Source: Chromatiales bacterium
Lineage (GTDB): Bacteria; Pseudomonadota; Gammaproteobacteria; UBA6429; Thiohalophilaceae
Direction of reading: 5' to 3'
Assembly: GCA_027032075.1 (NCBI GenBank)
Contig: JALVOC010000226.1
Coordinates: forward strand, 1-64,000
DNA: 64,000 nt
Both the position numbers and the translations under genes were made by a program. The notes below the pieces were generated by a model that searched no databases, had not been told where the DNA came from, and saw only the letters and a list, made by a program, of their open reading frames with translations. This document shows, piece after piece, positions 18,596 through 27,285 of the stretch (position 1 is the stretch's first letter; every line of letters begins with the position of its first letter).

Positions 18596-18976
18596 TCACG
18601 CCGGAATGGCCCGCAGGGCCGCTTCCAGTGCAACTTCATCAACAGGAAAGTCGAGTGCCTTGTGAACCGGAAAACGGCTGCTCACTTTCTCGAACTGGTG
18701 TGCATATTCCGCTTCATAGAAAATAATCACGCGCGTGTCCGGCAAACGCTGCAGGACCGCCATCAGGGTTTCCAGCGAACTGGTGCGATCACGAAAGTCC
18801 GACTGGTAATTGAACTCGGCGACAACCACTTGCGGAGTGATCTTTTTTAACAGGCGGGTTGCATTGCGAACCGACGTTACCGTTTCAACGGTAAAACCAC
18901 AACGCCGGTAAATGGAACTGAAATCAGGATAGCCGCCCAGTTCGATAACCGACAGCAACACCCTTTTGTTTTTCAT
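18596..18976 (-). CDS. Receiver-like single-domain protein
   Basis: A 126-residue protein with a Rossmann-like alpha/beta fold close to response-regulator receivers: RVLLSVIELGGYPDFSSIYR, then TPQVVVAEFNYQSDF and PDTRVIIFYEAE. The aspartate normally phosphorylated after strand 3 is replaced (VVVAEF), so it is more likely a pseudo-receiver. The start at 18976 is behind GGGGAG; the longer reading frame to 19171 lacks support. It is convergent with the GIY-YIG gene. Confidence 0.7.
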   Translation of the reverse strand: MKNKRVLLSVIELGGYPDFSSIYRRCGFTVETVTSVRNATRLLKKITPQVVVAEFNYQSDFRDRTSSLETLMAVLQRLPDTRVIIFYEAEYAHQFEKVSSRFPVHKALDFPVDEVALEAALRAIPA

Positions 18977-19187
18977 ATTAATAACCGTTCTCCCCTTACT
19001 TCCCCGGCTACGAAAACAGTTTACCACAGCCCCGGCCGATCCGCCTTGTGGAACTATTCTGCTGTTGACTGTCGAACAGCTTGTCTGGCCGGGTACACCC
19101 CGGTATCCTTGGCGGCACGCCACTCCAATAGCAGATTTCATCCACGTTTTATTTGCTGAAACAGCTACCAAACTGAGGAACAGGAAA

Positions 19188-19427
19188 ATGCCTTACTTTG
19201 TTTACAAGATTCTGCCCGGGGTCACCAAGCTGGTGAAAAACCTGGAAAAACTCGACGAATTCGAAAATTTCAAACAAGCCAAGAACTTCGTCAAGGAAAA
19301 ACGTATTGCCCAGGATGCAAATGATCAAAGCAGCTACAAGATTATTTTTGCGGAAAACACCCTGGAAGCCGAGGAACGGCTGCAGGAACACCGTGAAAAA
19401 CCGATTTTACGCGAATGGGAAAAATAG
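19188..19427 (+). CDS. Conserved small protein, MPYFVYKI family
   Basis: A 79-residue soluble, highly charged helical protein starting MPYFVYKILPGVTKLVKN, of a type seen in sulfur-oxidising gammaproteobacteria; I know no function. The ATG at 19188 follows AGGAACAGGAAA. It sits 30 bases before the next gene on the same strand, so an operon is likely. Confidence 0.8.
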   Translation: MPYFVYKILPGVTKLVKNLEKLDEFENFKQAKNFVKEKRIAQDANDQSSYKIIFAENTLEAEERLQEHREKPILREWEK

Positions 19428-19457
19428 GCCTGTCATTTTCGGGTATGCTATCCGGCT

Positions 19458-19922
19458 GTGGACGAAAACGAATACAGACAAATCTATCACAACGTCAACC
19501 AGCGCAAGTGCGTTTTTGAAAAAGCCATTGTCGCGCGCCGTTGCACCTGTTCAAAGGCACAACGGTTTCATCTCGCCGATCGGGAAGGCGTAAGTTGTCT
19601 CGATGCCGGCGGCAACCACACCTGCAGCCGTCTGCTGGAGATACTGCACCATAAAACCGGTTTTGCCCTGCACCTCACGCGGCCCACAAGCCGGCTGCCA
19701 CATGCAAAAGAAATAAAAGTACAGATTGGCGGAATGCTTGGCATACAAAAACTGTTATACCCTGAAAAGGCGCAACCCCAGGCAGTCGAGGATATCTTCA
19801 GATTGACACAGGAGGCACTTCACCGCTTTGGCCGGCTGGAAGCACTGCCTTATGAGGAAATCGTTCGCTCGATTGTCAATTTCAAGGGCCGTGAGCGGCA
19901 CCGCTCCGGTAAAGACAAGTAA
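19458..19922 (+). CDS. Conserved cysteine-rich protein of unknown function
   Basis: A 154-residue protein opened by GTG. Five cysteines lie in the first 60 residues: one in QRKCVFEK, then two in RRCTCSK, then VSCLD and HTCSRL. This clustering suggests a metal or iron-sulfur site. The second half (HAKEIKVQIGGMLGIQKL, then a helical tail) is conserved in similar proteins I recall, which have no known role. A frame starting with ATG was not found; the GTG is close to the upstream gene's end (30 bases). Confidence 0.75.
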   Translation: MDENEYRQIYHNVNQRKCVFEKAIVARRCTCSKAQRFHLADREGVSCLDAGGNHTCSRLLEILHHKTGFALHLTRPTSRLPHAKEIKVQIGGMLGIQKLLYPEKAQPQAVEDIFRLTQEALHRFGRLEALPYEEIVRSIVNFKGRERHRSGKDK

Positions 19923-19962
19923 CATGTTCTCAGGAGCAAATAATTGTGCGAAAAAATACCGC

Positions 19963-20367
19963 TCAGGAATCAAACCAGTCGAAAGTACAGTCGAGGTGAG
20001 AACGAATGGCAACAATCCCGTCGAGGCCATCTTCCACCATGACACTCACCGGGGTTCGGCTGCGAAACCGTTTGTTTCTTTGCTTAATCCAGATCAACCC
20101 CATTGAAGGGTTATGCGGATAAGTGGTGCGCAGGGCGTCGGCGATACCAAGTATATGCTCGATACGCTCATTGACCTCATCGGTATCGGGCAAAGGGGTG
20201 TTGTTACGATAGCGCCTTAACATACGGTTTGGTGTTTTCTCGGGCAGGTTTAAAATCGCGATGGTTTGTTCGCTGTTCAAGCCCCATTGATCCAGTATAT
20301 TCATCACGCCACGCGCCAATGCACAACGCTCCTTCTCTGTATAAATAGCCTGCATTTTGTCTGGCAT
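19963..20367 (-). CDS. Xre/MbcA/ParS-like DUF2384 protein
   Basis: A 134-residue protein with an N-terminal helix-turn-helix-like segment (VMNILDQWGLNSEQTIAILN) and a C-terminal DUF2384 region (NKRFRSRTPVSVMVEDGLDG). In type II systems such proteins are antitoxins for RES toxins, but no RES gene lies on either side; the neighbours are fliB and a cysteine-rich protein. It may be a stand-alone regulator. GAGG stands seven bases before the ATG at 20367. An inverted repeat upstream (20410-20446) could be its own operator. Confidence 0.8.
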   Translation of the reverse strand: MPDKMQAIYTEKERCALARGVMNILDQWGLNSEQTIAILNLPEKTPNRMLRRYRNNTPLPDTDEVNERIEHILGIADALRTTYPHNPSMGLIWIKQRNKRFRSRTPVSVMVEDGLDGIVAIRSHLDCTFDWFDS

Positions 20368-20409
20368 TATCCCGCCTCTTTGCAAAAAGTAATATTAACA
20401 GTGTACATC

Positions 20410-20446
20410 ATTCCACAATAACGTCTAATCAGACATAGGGTGGAAT
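20410..20446. promoter_or_regulatory. Nested dyad upstream of the DUF2384 gene (candidate operator)
   Basis: ATTCCAC at 20410-20416 is repeated inverted as GTGGAAT at 20440-20446, and between them GTCT/AGAC forms an inner dyad nearly on the same centre. It lies 43 bases before the DUF2384 start, over a possible minus-strand -35 (TTGTGG) with TAATAT as -10. Autoregulation would be normal for this family, but is inferred. Confidence 0.45.
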
Positions 20447-20567
20447 ATCACAAAAAAAAGACGTGCGTGTCAAAAAAGTAACAGTCAATACACCCACAAA
20501 GCAAACGTAAATAGGGAAGAAGCTGCTCCCGTTACCCGATGGTACGGTGTTTGAACAAACAGGATTG

Positions 20568-21899
20568 TCAGATTTTGATAAACGCCAGCGAATAATCGTG
20601 GTTCATCATCTGCTGCTCGCTGACGGCGTTATAGATGACCTGCAAAAATGCCATGTTCTGATCGATGTTTCTGGCAAAATTGTAAATGATGGATACGACC
20701 TCTTTTTCCAGGTCGGCAAGAATTTCCTCGCTGGCCTTGGCAGTATTATCCGCAGCGAGCCGCCGCTCTGCCAGCTTTTGTATTTGCGGATGGCTTACAA
20801 TCAGAAACCTCAACATCGCCAGGCGTAGCAACAACATCTGCACATAGGTAAAACTGTCAGGCATGGTATAAAACCATTCGCGGAACAGACAGTTTTGCAA
20901 ATAACGCGTCAGATACCGCTCCACTTCAGGTGCAAAGGCGGCTTCACAGCGGTGGCGACGCCGATCGAACTCCTTCTGCAAAGCCGTAATGCCGATGTCC
21001 GCCTGCGCATCGCCGCCTGCCTCCCTGTCAAAGGTCTCTATATAATCAGCGAAAATCCTGTTCACCAGTTTGCCAATCGGCTCGCCGGGAAAACGGACCT
21101 GTTTGATTTTCAAGATTGAGTGCACCACCACCAACCCCACAGACTCGCCGCGTTCATAACGAAGAAGATACTCCCCTATTTTGTTCAGGCTGGAATTTTC
21201 TGCAATTTCCGCAAGATTGTTTGCCAGTTGCTGCTCATCCGGCGCACCACAATCCTTGTGATAGTATTGGGAAATACGATGCGCCAGGGTTGCCAGCGCG
21301 TACAAACGCGTATCGAGTTCCACGCTTTCTTCGCCGCACAATTTCAGCATGGCACCACGTACCTGCTTGAAGTAACGCGCATAATAATCCTTTGGATTAT
21401 TCGGTAATTCGCGTTGCAGCGGATAATCACGCTGCCGTGGCAAAATGGAAGGACTGAAAGAAACATACTTCATCTCCCCTTCCGCCGACAAACAACGCCG
21501 CACCACTTCCGGGCATGACAAGGCACCGCTCATTTCAATTTCATCACCATTACGGGAGATAACCCGCGGAAAAAAAGCACAGGTGTTGCCAAGGGGCTGC
21601 ACGCCATAAAGACGGTGAACATTGCAAAACCCGTCCTTCCCCAACATCGGACAATGGCCGGTTTCATCCATTAAAATAAAGGCGAAATCATGGTCGCCGC
21701 TGACCGGCTGCTCATTTATTTGGATATAACGTTCAAATAACTTCGCGTTCTCCGCATCAGCCATCATTTTCTGTTTCAATAACAGATAATGCTTCTTGTC
21801 CAGTTTGATCTCCCAATGCTGGCAGCAGGTGTCTTCGCACTTGTCGGCCAGACATTGAAAATCCCGGAAATAATGCGGGGTTTTATAAGAAAGGCTCAT
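20568..21899 (-). CDS. fliB: FliB-like flagellin lysine-N-methylase
   Basis: A 443-residue homologue of FliB, which methylates lysines on flagellin. The N-terminal half carries the family's cysteine pattern: Cys16, Cys21, Cys25 and Cys26 (ADKCEDTCCQHW), then Cys83, Cys92 and Cys107 (TGHCPMLG, FCNVHRLYG, GNTCAFFPR), likely an iron-sulfur site. The C-terminal half is helical. Flagellar genes are not present here, so it is an isolated copy; CheV and an MCP elsewhere in the window show the organism is probably motile. The M99 gene is 59 bases upstream on the same strand. Confidence 0.85.
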   Translation of the reverse strand: MSLSYKTPHYFRDFQCLADKCEDTCCQHWEIKLDKKHYLLLKQKMMADAENAKLFERYIQINEQPVSGDHDFAFILMDETGHCPMLGKDGFCNVHRLYGVQPLGNTCAFFPRVISRNGDEIEMSGALSCPEVVRRCLSAEGEMKYVSFSPSILPRQRDYPLQRELPNNPKDYYARYFKQVRGAMLKLCGEESVELDTRLYALATLAHRISQYYHKDCGAPDEQQLANNLAEIAENSSLNKIGEYLLRYERGESVGLVVVHSILKIKQVRFPGEPIGKLVNRIFADYIETFDREAGGDAQADIGITALQKEFDRRRHRCEAAFAPEVERYLTRYLQNCLFREWFYTMPDSFTYVQMLLLRLAMLRFLIVSHPQIQKLAERRLAADNTAKASEEILADLEKEVVSIIYNFARNIDQNMAFLQVIYNAVSEQQMMNHDYSLAFIKI

Positions 21900-21958
21900 A
21901 AGGATAAAGGCCAGGTTCAGGACGGAAAAGAATTAAGCCGCATTATTGCCGGAGCAAC

Positions 21959-23284
21959 TCAGACTCGCGAATTTGAGGTGAAATCCACCAGCACCATGCC
22001 ACAAAAGCGATTACCGCGATAGAACTCAACCCGGTAAAATTTAGCCGATTTATCAACGGAAAAACGGCGGGCAATATCGTTTCGGCTTATCAGCAAACCA
22101 CTTTCGTTACGCACACCCTTGCGACGAAAACCGATCACATTGATGCGGTACCCTTCCAGGGGCAACACCTTGAACTTGTCGAGCACCTTGACGGCGGTGC
22201 CCAGTTTCACTTCATGCAATACCCCGTCGATTTCCAGTTTGACATTTTGCAGACTGTCATCGAACTCGAAATATTCAGGATGCAGGCGTGTCACATGACG
22301 GTTGCCGTAGCGCACCTGGTAATAGCGTTTTTTATTGATGACGGCCACAAGGGGATTGCTGGAGGAAAACTCCAGCGGCGAGTCCTTGCGCATCGGTATA
22401 TAGGAAAGGCGTGCGCGTGCGCGCGCCATGTCGAAAAATATGCGATTTTCGTATAACGCAAGTTTTACGTTATTGTCTATGCGCTGTTTCACCGCCCGGC
22501 TGGTCAGATTGAAACCACGCGTATACTCAATCCCGAGTTTTTGCATAAAGGCTTCAACAATCTGCAAGTGGAACAATGTCCGCTCGTGGGTCAGAAAAGA
22601 TTTACTTGCCTCCACCCCGAATGCCGGGCGCTGGTGCTGTATGGCAAAATAGGTCAGGGTTTTTTCCATCTCACGGTCACCCTCGCGGGTATGTGTATTC
22701 TTGACCGCAAACCAGTGATTTTTCCTGCTGATGATTTTATTCACATGTTGGGCAACCTCATCAGCGAGTTGCTGCAAATTACCATATTTAACGTCCGGCA
22801 GTTCAGCCTGATCGATAATCACACTTTGTCCCCACCGGCTGGCGTTGTGCAGCTTGTCGATATAGACAGGACGGTAAAAGCCGCTGCCATCATGCAGATT
22901 CAAAACGATATCAACCCGCTTGTCCAGAATGATTGCTTTTATTTTTTCCACGATGTCGTATTCGGGATCATCCGGTTTGATATCGGCAAATTTACGGTTC
23001 ATATCGCCGTAAATTCCACGCGAACGATGAATAATGCTTGGAAAATTGAGGTTTGGCACAACCCAGACATTGCCACTGTGTATACTGTATTCGGTCACCA
23101 ACAATGAGGCTGCATTGAAACCGCCAGGCTCATCACCCTGAATACCACCAATCACCAGTATGGTCGGCCCCTGCTGCGACGATTCGAGTTTGTGCAGAGA
23201 AAACTTGAGTTTTTCCACATCGGCATAAGCACCACGGAAAAACATACTTGCCACAATCAGGATGAAATACAGATAACGCATCAT
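21959..23284 (-). CDS. M99-family (Csd4-like) DL-carboxypeptidase
   Basis: Periplasmic peptidoglycan tripeptide carboxypeptidase homologue of 441 residues. A signal peptide (about 1-21, ending GAYA) precedes the catalytic domain. The zinc site is QxxE rather than HxxE: Gln49 and Glu52 (GGIQGDEPG), His131 (NLHDGSGF), and Glu225 (FGVEASKSF) as catalytic base. In Helicobacter Csd4 the same residues are Gln46, Glu49, His128 and Glu222, a constant shift of three. Two further beta domains follow, as in Csd4. The ATG overlaps the stop of the M15 gene by four bases, giving a two-gene operon for cell-wall trimming. Confidence 0.9.
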   Translation of the reverse strand: MMRYLYFILIVASMFFRGAYADVEKLKFSLHKLESSQQGPTILVIGGIQGDEPGGFNAASLLVTEYSIHSGNVWVVPNLNFPSIIHRSRGIYGDMNRKFADIKPDDPEYDIVEKIKAIILDKRVDIVLNLHDGSGFYRPVYIDKLHNASRWGQSVIIDQAELPDVKYGNLQQLADEVAQHVNKIISRKNHWFAVKNTHTREGDREMEKTLTYFAIQHQRPAFGVEASKSFLTHERTLFHLQIVEAFMQKLGIEYTRGFNLTSRAVKQRIDNNVKLALYENRIFFDMARARARLSYIPMRKDSPLEFSSSNPLVAVINKKRYYQVRYGNRHVTRLHPEYFEFDDSLQNVKLEIDGVLHEVKLGTAVKVLDKFKVLPLEGYRINVIGFRRKGVRNESGLLISRNDIARRFSVDKSAKFYRVEFYRGNRFCGMVLVDFTSNSRV

Positions 23285-24156
23285 ACCACCTTGATGTGCC
23301 AGGGTTCGTAGCGCACACCGACTTGATTATCCGGCGTGTAACGGATATTGATATAACCAAGCTCACGCAGCTTGTTGAATGCCTGCGATTTTGCAAAGCG
23401 GGCGGTGAAGTTGTCCCGCCCAAGCCCCCGTTGTCCGACGTCGAAGTCACCTATGCCATGATAGGAATGACCGGGAGGAGCCAGAGAGCGGGAAGCACGC
23501 GACAAATTCCCCCTGGTTTTTTCCACTTTCGCCAGGAAAAGATACAGCTGTTTGCTAACCCCGCGGATGCCTGAAGTCAGGATCAGTTCCTGCCCCACAT
23601 CCTTTTGCACACGCTGGAACATTTTCAGGGACTCACCACGAAACAGAAAATTTCCGCTGCGGGGGATTTTTATGGTTTCAGCATGCGGGATGACCGCCGT
23701 CAGTCGGGTCAACACCTTGTCACCGAAAAATCCGTAATTGTGGGCATCGTTGCTGAAGATCTCCTCGAGAAAACTTTTCTCCTCGGGAGAGAAGGCGCCA
23801 ATCACGGAAAATTGCCGGGCATAACGCAGCATTTCGTCAAATCCCAGCAGGCTGAAGTTGGCATACCCGATATATTTCTGCAGCCGCTCCATGCGCCGCA
23901 CCGTCTGCTGCAGCAAGGGCCATTTTGCTTCCGGCAGGTAAACGTCTTCCACAAAATCCCGGTTGAAATGTTTGACCTTGTAATTAAGCCGCGGCTCTGG
24001 ATCATGCTCGATCCGCGGTTCGGGATCATGCTCGATGATCTCGATGGCTTTCTTTTTGGCGGGTAACGGCGCAGCCGGTTTACGCCATAGCCAGCCGGCG
24101 GTTGTGGCAAGCAACAATCCACCAGTAAGTGTCTTGAGCAGGGTTCGGCGTTTCAT
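23281..24156 (-). CDS. M15-family D-alanyl-D-alanine carboxypeptidase-like protein
   Basis: A 291-residue exported peptidase. The N-terminus MKRRTLLKTL with a following hydrophobic stretch fits a twin-arginine signal. A tandem 8-residue duplication (IEHDPEPR twice, residues 41-56) separates it from the catalytic part. Motifs: TSGIRGVSKQ (195-203), GHSYHGIGDFDVG with His233 and Asp239 as likely zinc ligands, and EPWHIKV with Glu284 and His287. It should trim peptide stems in the periplasm. It overlaps the M99 gene by ATGA, so the two are coupled in translation. Substrate (DD- or LD-bond) is not certain. Confidence 0.88.
   Translation of the reverse strand: MKRRTLLKTLTGGLLLATTAGWLWRKPAAPLPAKKKAIEIIEHDPEPRIEHDPEPRLNYKVKHFNRDFVEDVYLPEAKWPLLQQTVRRMERLQKYIGYANFSLLGFDEMLRYARQFSVIGAFSPEEKSFLEEIFSNDAHNYGFFGDKVLTRLTAVIPHAETIKIPRSGNFLFRGESLKMFQRVQKDVGQELILTSGIRGVSKQLYLFLAKVEKTRGNLSRASRSLAPPGHSYHGIGDFDVGQRGLGRDNFTARFAKSQAFNKLRELGYINIRYTPDNQVGVRYEPWHIKVV
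23989..24036. repeat. In-frame 24-base tandem duplication in the M15 gene
   Basis: Two adjacent 24-base units (23989-24012 and 24013-24036) agree at 22 of 24 positions and encode IEHDPEPR twice in the linker between signal peptide and catalytic domain. Copy number may vary between strains. Confidence 0.8.
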
Positions 24157-24241
24157 ACAATATCCAAAGCGGCGGTCTTCATGCTGAACAAAGTGTAAAA
24201 CTTCCTTTGCGGCTAACAGAGGGGGAACCAGAATGTCGCGC

Positions 24242-24535
24242 CTACTCTCCCTCTTTTATCCAGGACTCCAGTGCGTTGATGATTTTCTGTGCCTGATCAC
24301 GGCTTGAAATATTGAACTTGGACTTTTGCTGGTATTCACCGTTGCGCTTCTGATAGCGGCGAATACTGTATTTCTCCGGCCCGTATTCCTGCTTGCGCCG
24401 ATCCCAGTCCTGATAACGGTATATGATTGTGGACCAGGCACCCTTGGTGAGGATCACCTTGTCCAATTGTTTGGAAACAAGTTGACCGTCTTCCATGTAA
24501 TCAACGGTTAAATCTTCAACATCGGTTGCACCCAT
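24242..24535 (-). CDS. Conserved 97-residue protein of unknown function
   Basis: A small, soluble basic protein. It starts MGATDVEDLTVDYMEDGQL and has the conserved core ILTKGAWSTIIYRYQDWD and YSIRRYQKRNGEY, then KFNISSRDQAQKIINALESW. The layout of strands then a helix resembles PC4/p15-like single-strand nucleic acid binding folds, but this is only a guess. Similar proteins occur in sulfur-oxidising gammaproteobacteria. It is 85 bases upstream of the M15 gene on the same strand. Confidence 0.75.
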   Translation of the reverse strand: MGATDVEDLTVDYMEDGQLVSKQLDKVILTKGAWSTIIYRYQDWDRRKQEYGPEKYSIRRYQKRNGEYQQKSKFNISSRDQAQKIINALESWIKEGE

Positions 24536-24674
24536 TATTTACCTCACTGCCTGTGGTTTATCAAATATCAGCATTCTAGCCCAAATTGCGGCACTCTCCC
24601 ACATTCACTTTAATAGCTGTGCAAAAAAGCTGTCCACTTGAATAACGGTGATCGCCGTCATTGGACACGGCTGT

Positions 24675-25088
24675 TCAACTCGCTTTTTTCCTGGAACAGC
24701 CGGCGGGAAAGCGGTGCGCATAGCGCGCGATCCATTCCAGCGCCGCTTCGCTGCTGCTCAAGTTCCGCCCCTCCCTGGCAAAAACTTCATTTTTGTAATG
24801 TTCTATCTGGCAAATTTGCTCGACCATTCGGATTTTATAGGCTTCCTGCTCACCAATAAATGTCACTCCTGCCTCATAATGGTCACCCTCCTGCCGGCAC
24901 CAGACCACACGCGCCCTGACCTCACAAGGCGGATCCACCGCCTCGATACGGATATTGATGACACTGTCAATCTGCAAGGCCTCTGCGGTACTGAAACAGA
25001 GACCACCGTAGCCGATATCGGTAAGTTTTCCTTCCTCACTCTCCACGATGATCGCAATGTCAGAGGGATGACGAATAAAATCTCTCAT
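24675..25088 (-). CDS. PilZ-domain protein
   Basis: A 137-residue protein with a PilZ-type domain: MRDFIRHPSDIAII provides the arginine motif and LTDIGYGGLCFST the second motif (DIGYGG in place of DxSxxG), followed by ARVVWCRQEGDHYEAGVTF. The C-terminal 45 residues form a helical tail with a lysine-rich end. The ATG at 25088 has AGGAG seven bases before it. It is divergent from the flippase-like gene. It may read cyclic di-GMP; the altered motif leaves binding in doubt. Confidence 0.85.
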   Translation of the reverse strand: MRDFIRHPSDIAIIVESEEGKLTDIGYGGLCFSTAEALQIDSVINIRIEAVDPPCEVRARVVWCRQEGDHYEAGVTFIGEQEAYKIRMVEQICQIEHYKNEVFAREGRNLSSSEAALEWIARYAHRFPAGCSRKKAS

Positions 25089-25207
25089 CACGGATCTCCT
25101 GGCCAAAGCCTGAACCAATCACATAAGATATGATGCATAATTCGGACCTGATTTCCCATGTTTTTTTTATTGTTATAACCAGCATAAGCCGCTTTGACAG
25201 GATTACC

Positions 25208-26176
25208 ATGCTCGATCTCACACGCCGGCAAAAAAAAATGCTTGCACTCTCACTGCTGGGAGCGGCTGCGTTATACCTCGGCTTCGTGCTCTATACCGGT
25301 TTTGACGATTTTGTTCATGCCGCCGGCCAGCTTGGCGTTGGAGGGTGGGGACTTATCCTGGCCTGCTCATCGGGCAACTACCTGTTGCGTTTTATCCGCT
25401 GGAATTTCTATCTGCACCGGTTCAACCACCGGCTGCCGCTATTCCTCCACTTCAACTACTACATGTCAGCCTTTGCTCTCACCACCACCCCGGGCAAAGC
25501 CGGTGAAACAATCCGCTCGCTCTATCTGAAGAGTCACCACATTCCCTTTACACACAGTCTTGCAATGTTTTTCACCGAGCGTTTTCTGGACGTGGTGGTG
25601 GTTACCCTGCTGGCAACACTCTCGCTTTTGTCACTTGACCAATACGGAGAATTTGTCCTGCTGGCCGCCATCGTGCTGGCATTGATGCTGCCGTTGTTGC
25701 GAAGCAGACTGGTGATAAAAACACTGCAACATCTGGCCGGACGAATTGCGCTCCCCTCCCTCAGCCATTTTATCCAACATATCAGTGTATTACTCGACTC
25801 CGCACGCCGCCTGTTGCAATGGCAAAACCTGTATACAGGCCTGATCCTTGGCGTTGCCGCCTGGAGCATTCAAGGCCTGGCATTTTATTTTATTCTTTCC
25901 ACCCTGGGGCCCGATCTCGGGCTGACAACGGCGATGTCGATTTACGCCATCAGCTTGCTAGCAGGGGCACTCTCTTTTGTCCCTGGCGGGATCGGCACCA
26001 CCGAAGCCGTGATGGGCTTGCTGCTGCTGCATTTTGGTGCCGACAACGTCTCTGCCGTGGCGATCCCCGTTATCAGCCGCATCTCCACCTTGTGGTTTGC
26101 GGTCACTCTGGGATTAATCTCCTCCAGCTACCTTGGCATCAGCGGTGCCGCCGCAAAAACCGTGGCGGAAAAATAA
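25208..26176 (+). CDS. LPG-synthase-type flippase-like membrane protein (UPF0104)
   Basis: An integral membrane protein of 322 residues with about eight hydrophobic helices, of the lysylphosphatidylglycerol synthase transmembrane family. Typical signatures are LLRFIRWNFYLH, TTTPGKAGE and FVPGGIGTTEAVMG. Members may flip lipids or polyprenyl-linked precursors. The ATG at 25208 follows CAGGATTACC; the frame opens further up (25130) but over a non-conserved region. It ends three bases before the stop of the convergent AEC transporter gene. Confidence 0.88.
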   Translation: MLDLTRRQKKMLALSLLGAAALYLGFVLYTGFDDFVHAAGQLGVGGWGLILACSSGNYLLRFIRWNFYLHRFNHRLPLFLHFNYYMSAFALTTTPGKAGETIRSLYLKSHHIPFTHSLAMFFTERFLDVVVVTLLATLSLLSLDQYGEFVLLAAIVLALMLPLLRSRLVIKTLQHLAGRIALPSLSHFIQHISVLLDSARRLLQWQNLYTGLILGVAAWSIQGLAFYFILSTLGPDLGLTTAMSIYAISLLAGALSFVPGGIGTTEAVMGLLLLHFGADNVSAVAIPVISRISTLWFAVTLGLISSSYLGISGAAAKTVAEK

Positions 26177-26178
26177 AC

Positions 26179-27099
26179 TTACTGCAGCCAGAGATACCAA
26201 AACGGCAGTGTCAGCACACTCAACAGGGTGGAAACCGTTACCGCCGCCGCATACAAACCCGTATCCAGGTTATAACGTTCACACACCATCAGACCAAGCA
26301 CCATGCTTGGCATCGCTCCCTCCAGTACCAGCGCAAGTTGTAACTCGCCACTGATGCCCAACAGAGCGGATACGCCCCAGACCATCAAAGGTAAAATCAC
26401 CAATTGAATCACCGCAACCAGCATCACCGCCGGCAGCTTTTTTTTCACCAGACTTCCGGCCTGCAGATTCATCCCCAGCGCCAGCAACATCAGTGGAATA
26501 ACCGCCTTGCCCAGCATATCCAACGTCTGCTCGAACAAATGCGGTAATGGTACCGCTGCTGCATTCAAGGCGACTGCCAGCACCGCGACCCACAACGGCG
26601 GAATATGCAATAACTGTTTCAGCGGGTGGAGATGCTCCCTGGCTGAGCCGAAGTGTGCCGCGATGAAAAAACCCACGGTAAATAACAACGGGGTCGAGGC
26701 AAACAAATCAAACTGGATCGCAACGCTTGCTGCCCAGTCCCCCAGGGTCGCAACCAATACCGGCAAACCCAGATAGGTCACGTTACCAAAGGCGGACGCG
26801 AGAATGACCGCGCCGGTGACACGCCTTTCCTGTGCACAGCTGCGGCATACGATCCAGCTGATCAACATGCCGGCCAGAATACTGCTCACCGCCACCCCGC
26901 TGATACGCAAGGAATCGAGTCCCAGGGGTGCCAACCATAAAACACGCAGCACCAATGCCGGCAGAAGAAGGTAAAACACCAATTCTGTCAATACCGTGCG
27001 GACGGTTTCCACGGATAGCTTGCCGGGCTGCAGAATACGCCACAACACGCCGGCAGCCACGAGCAGGATCATTTGTAGCAGTGATTCAAAAATCGCCAT
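26179..27099 (-). CDS. AEC-family (auxin efflux carrier-like) permease
   Basis: Inner-membrane carrier of 306 residues with ten hydrophobic helices in two halves (about 1-150 and 165-306). Motifs LVFYLLLPALVLR, VTYLGLPVL and the C-terminal EGAMPSMVLGLMVCERY match the AEC family, which moves dicarboxylates or similar anions. Substrate unknown. It ends next to the flippase-like gene and is divergent from glyoxalase I. Confidence 0.9.
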   Translation of the reverse strand: MAIFESLLQMILLVAAGVLWRILQPGKLSVETVRTVLTELVFYLLLPALVLRVLWLAPLGLDSLRISGVAVSSILAGMLISWIVCRSCAQERRVTGAVILASAFGNVTYLGLPVLVATLGDWAASVAIQFDLFASTPLLFTVGFFIAAHFGSAREHLHPLKQLLHIPPLWVAVLAVALNAAAVPLPHLFEQTLDMLGKAVIPLMLLALGMNLQAGSLVKKKLPAVMLVAVIQLVILPLMVWGVSALLGISGELQLALVLEGAMPSMVLGLMVCERYNLDTGLYAAAVTVSTLLSVLTLPFWYLWLQ

Positions 27100-27285
27100 C
27101 TGTCACAATTCCGAAAAAAAGTCGATACAAAGATACCACCTGGATGTGTTATTATGCAGCGGCAGCATAAGGAATATTTAGTTACCAAAACGGACTCTCA
27201 AGCGGCTGATCCCGATAACGAACGTCATCAACCACATTAGTGATACCTTTTTGTTTTCTGTGCAGGACACCAATTAGAGGAAAAA

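Noticed and set aside
19963-21899. Toxin-antitoxin pair formed by the DUF2384 protein and its neighbour
   Set aside because: The neighbour is a FliB-like methylase, not a RES-type toxin; no partner toxin was seen on either side.
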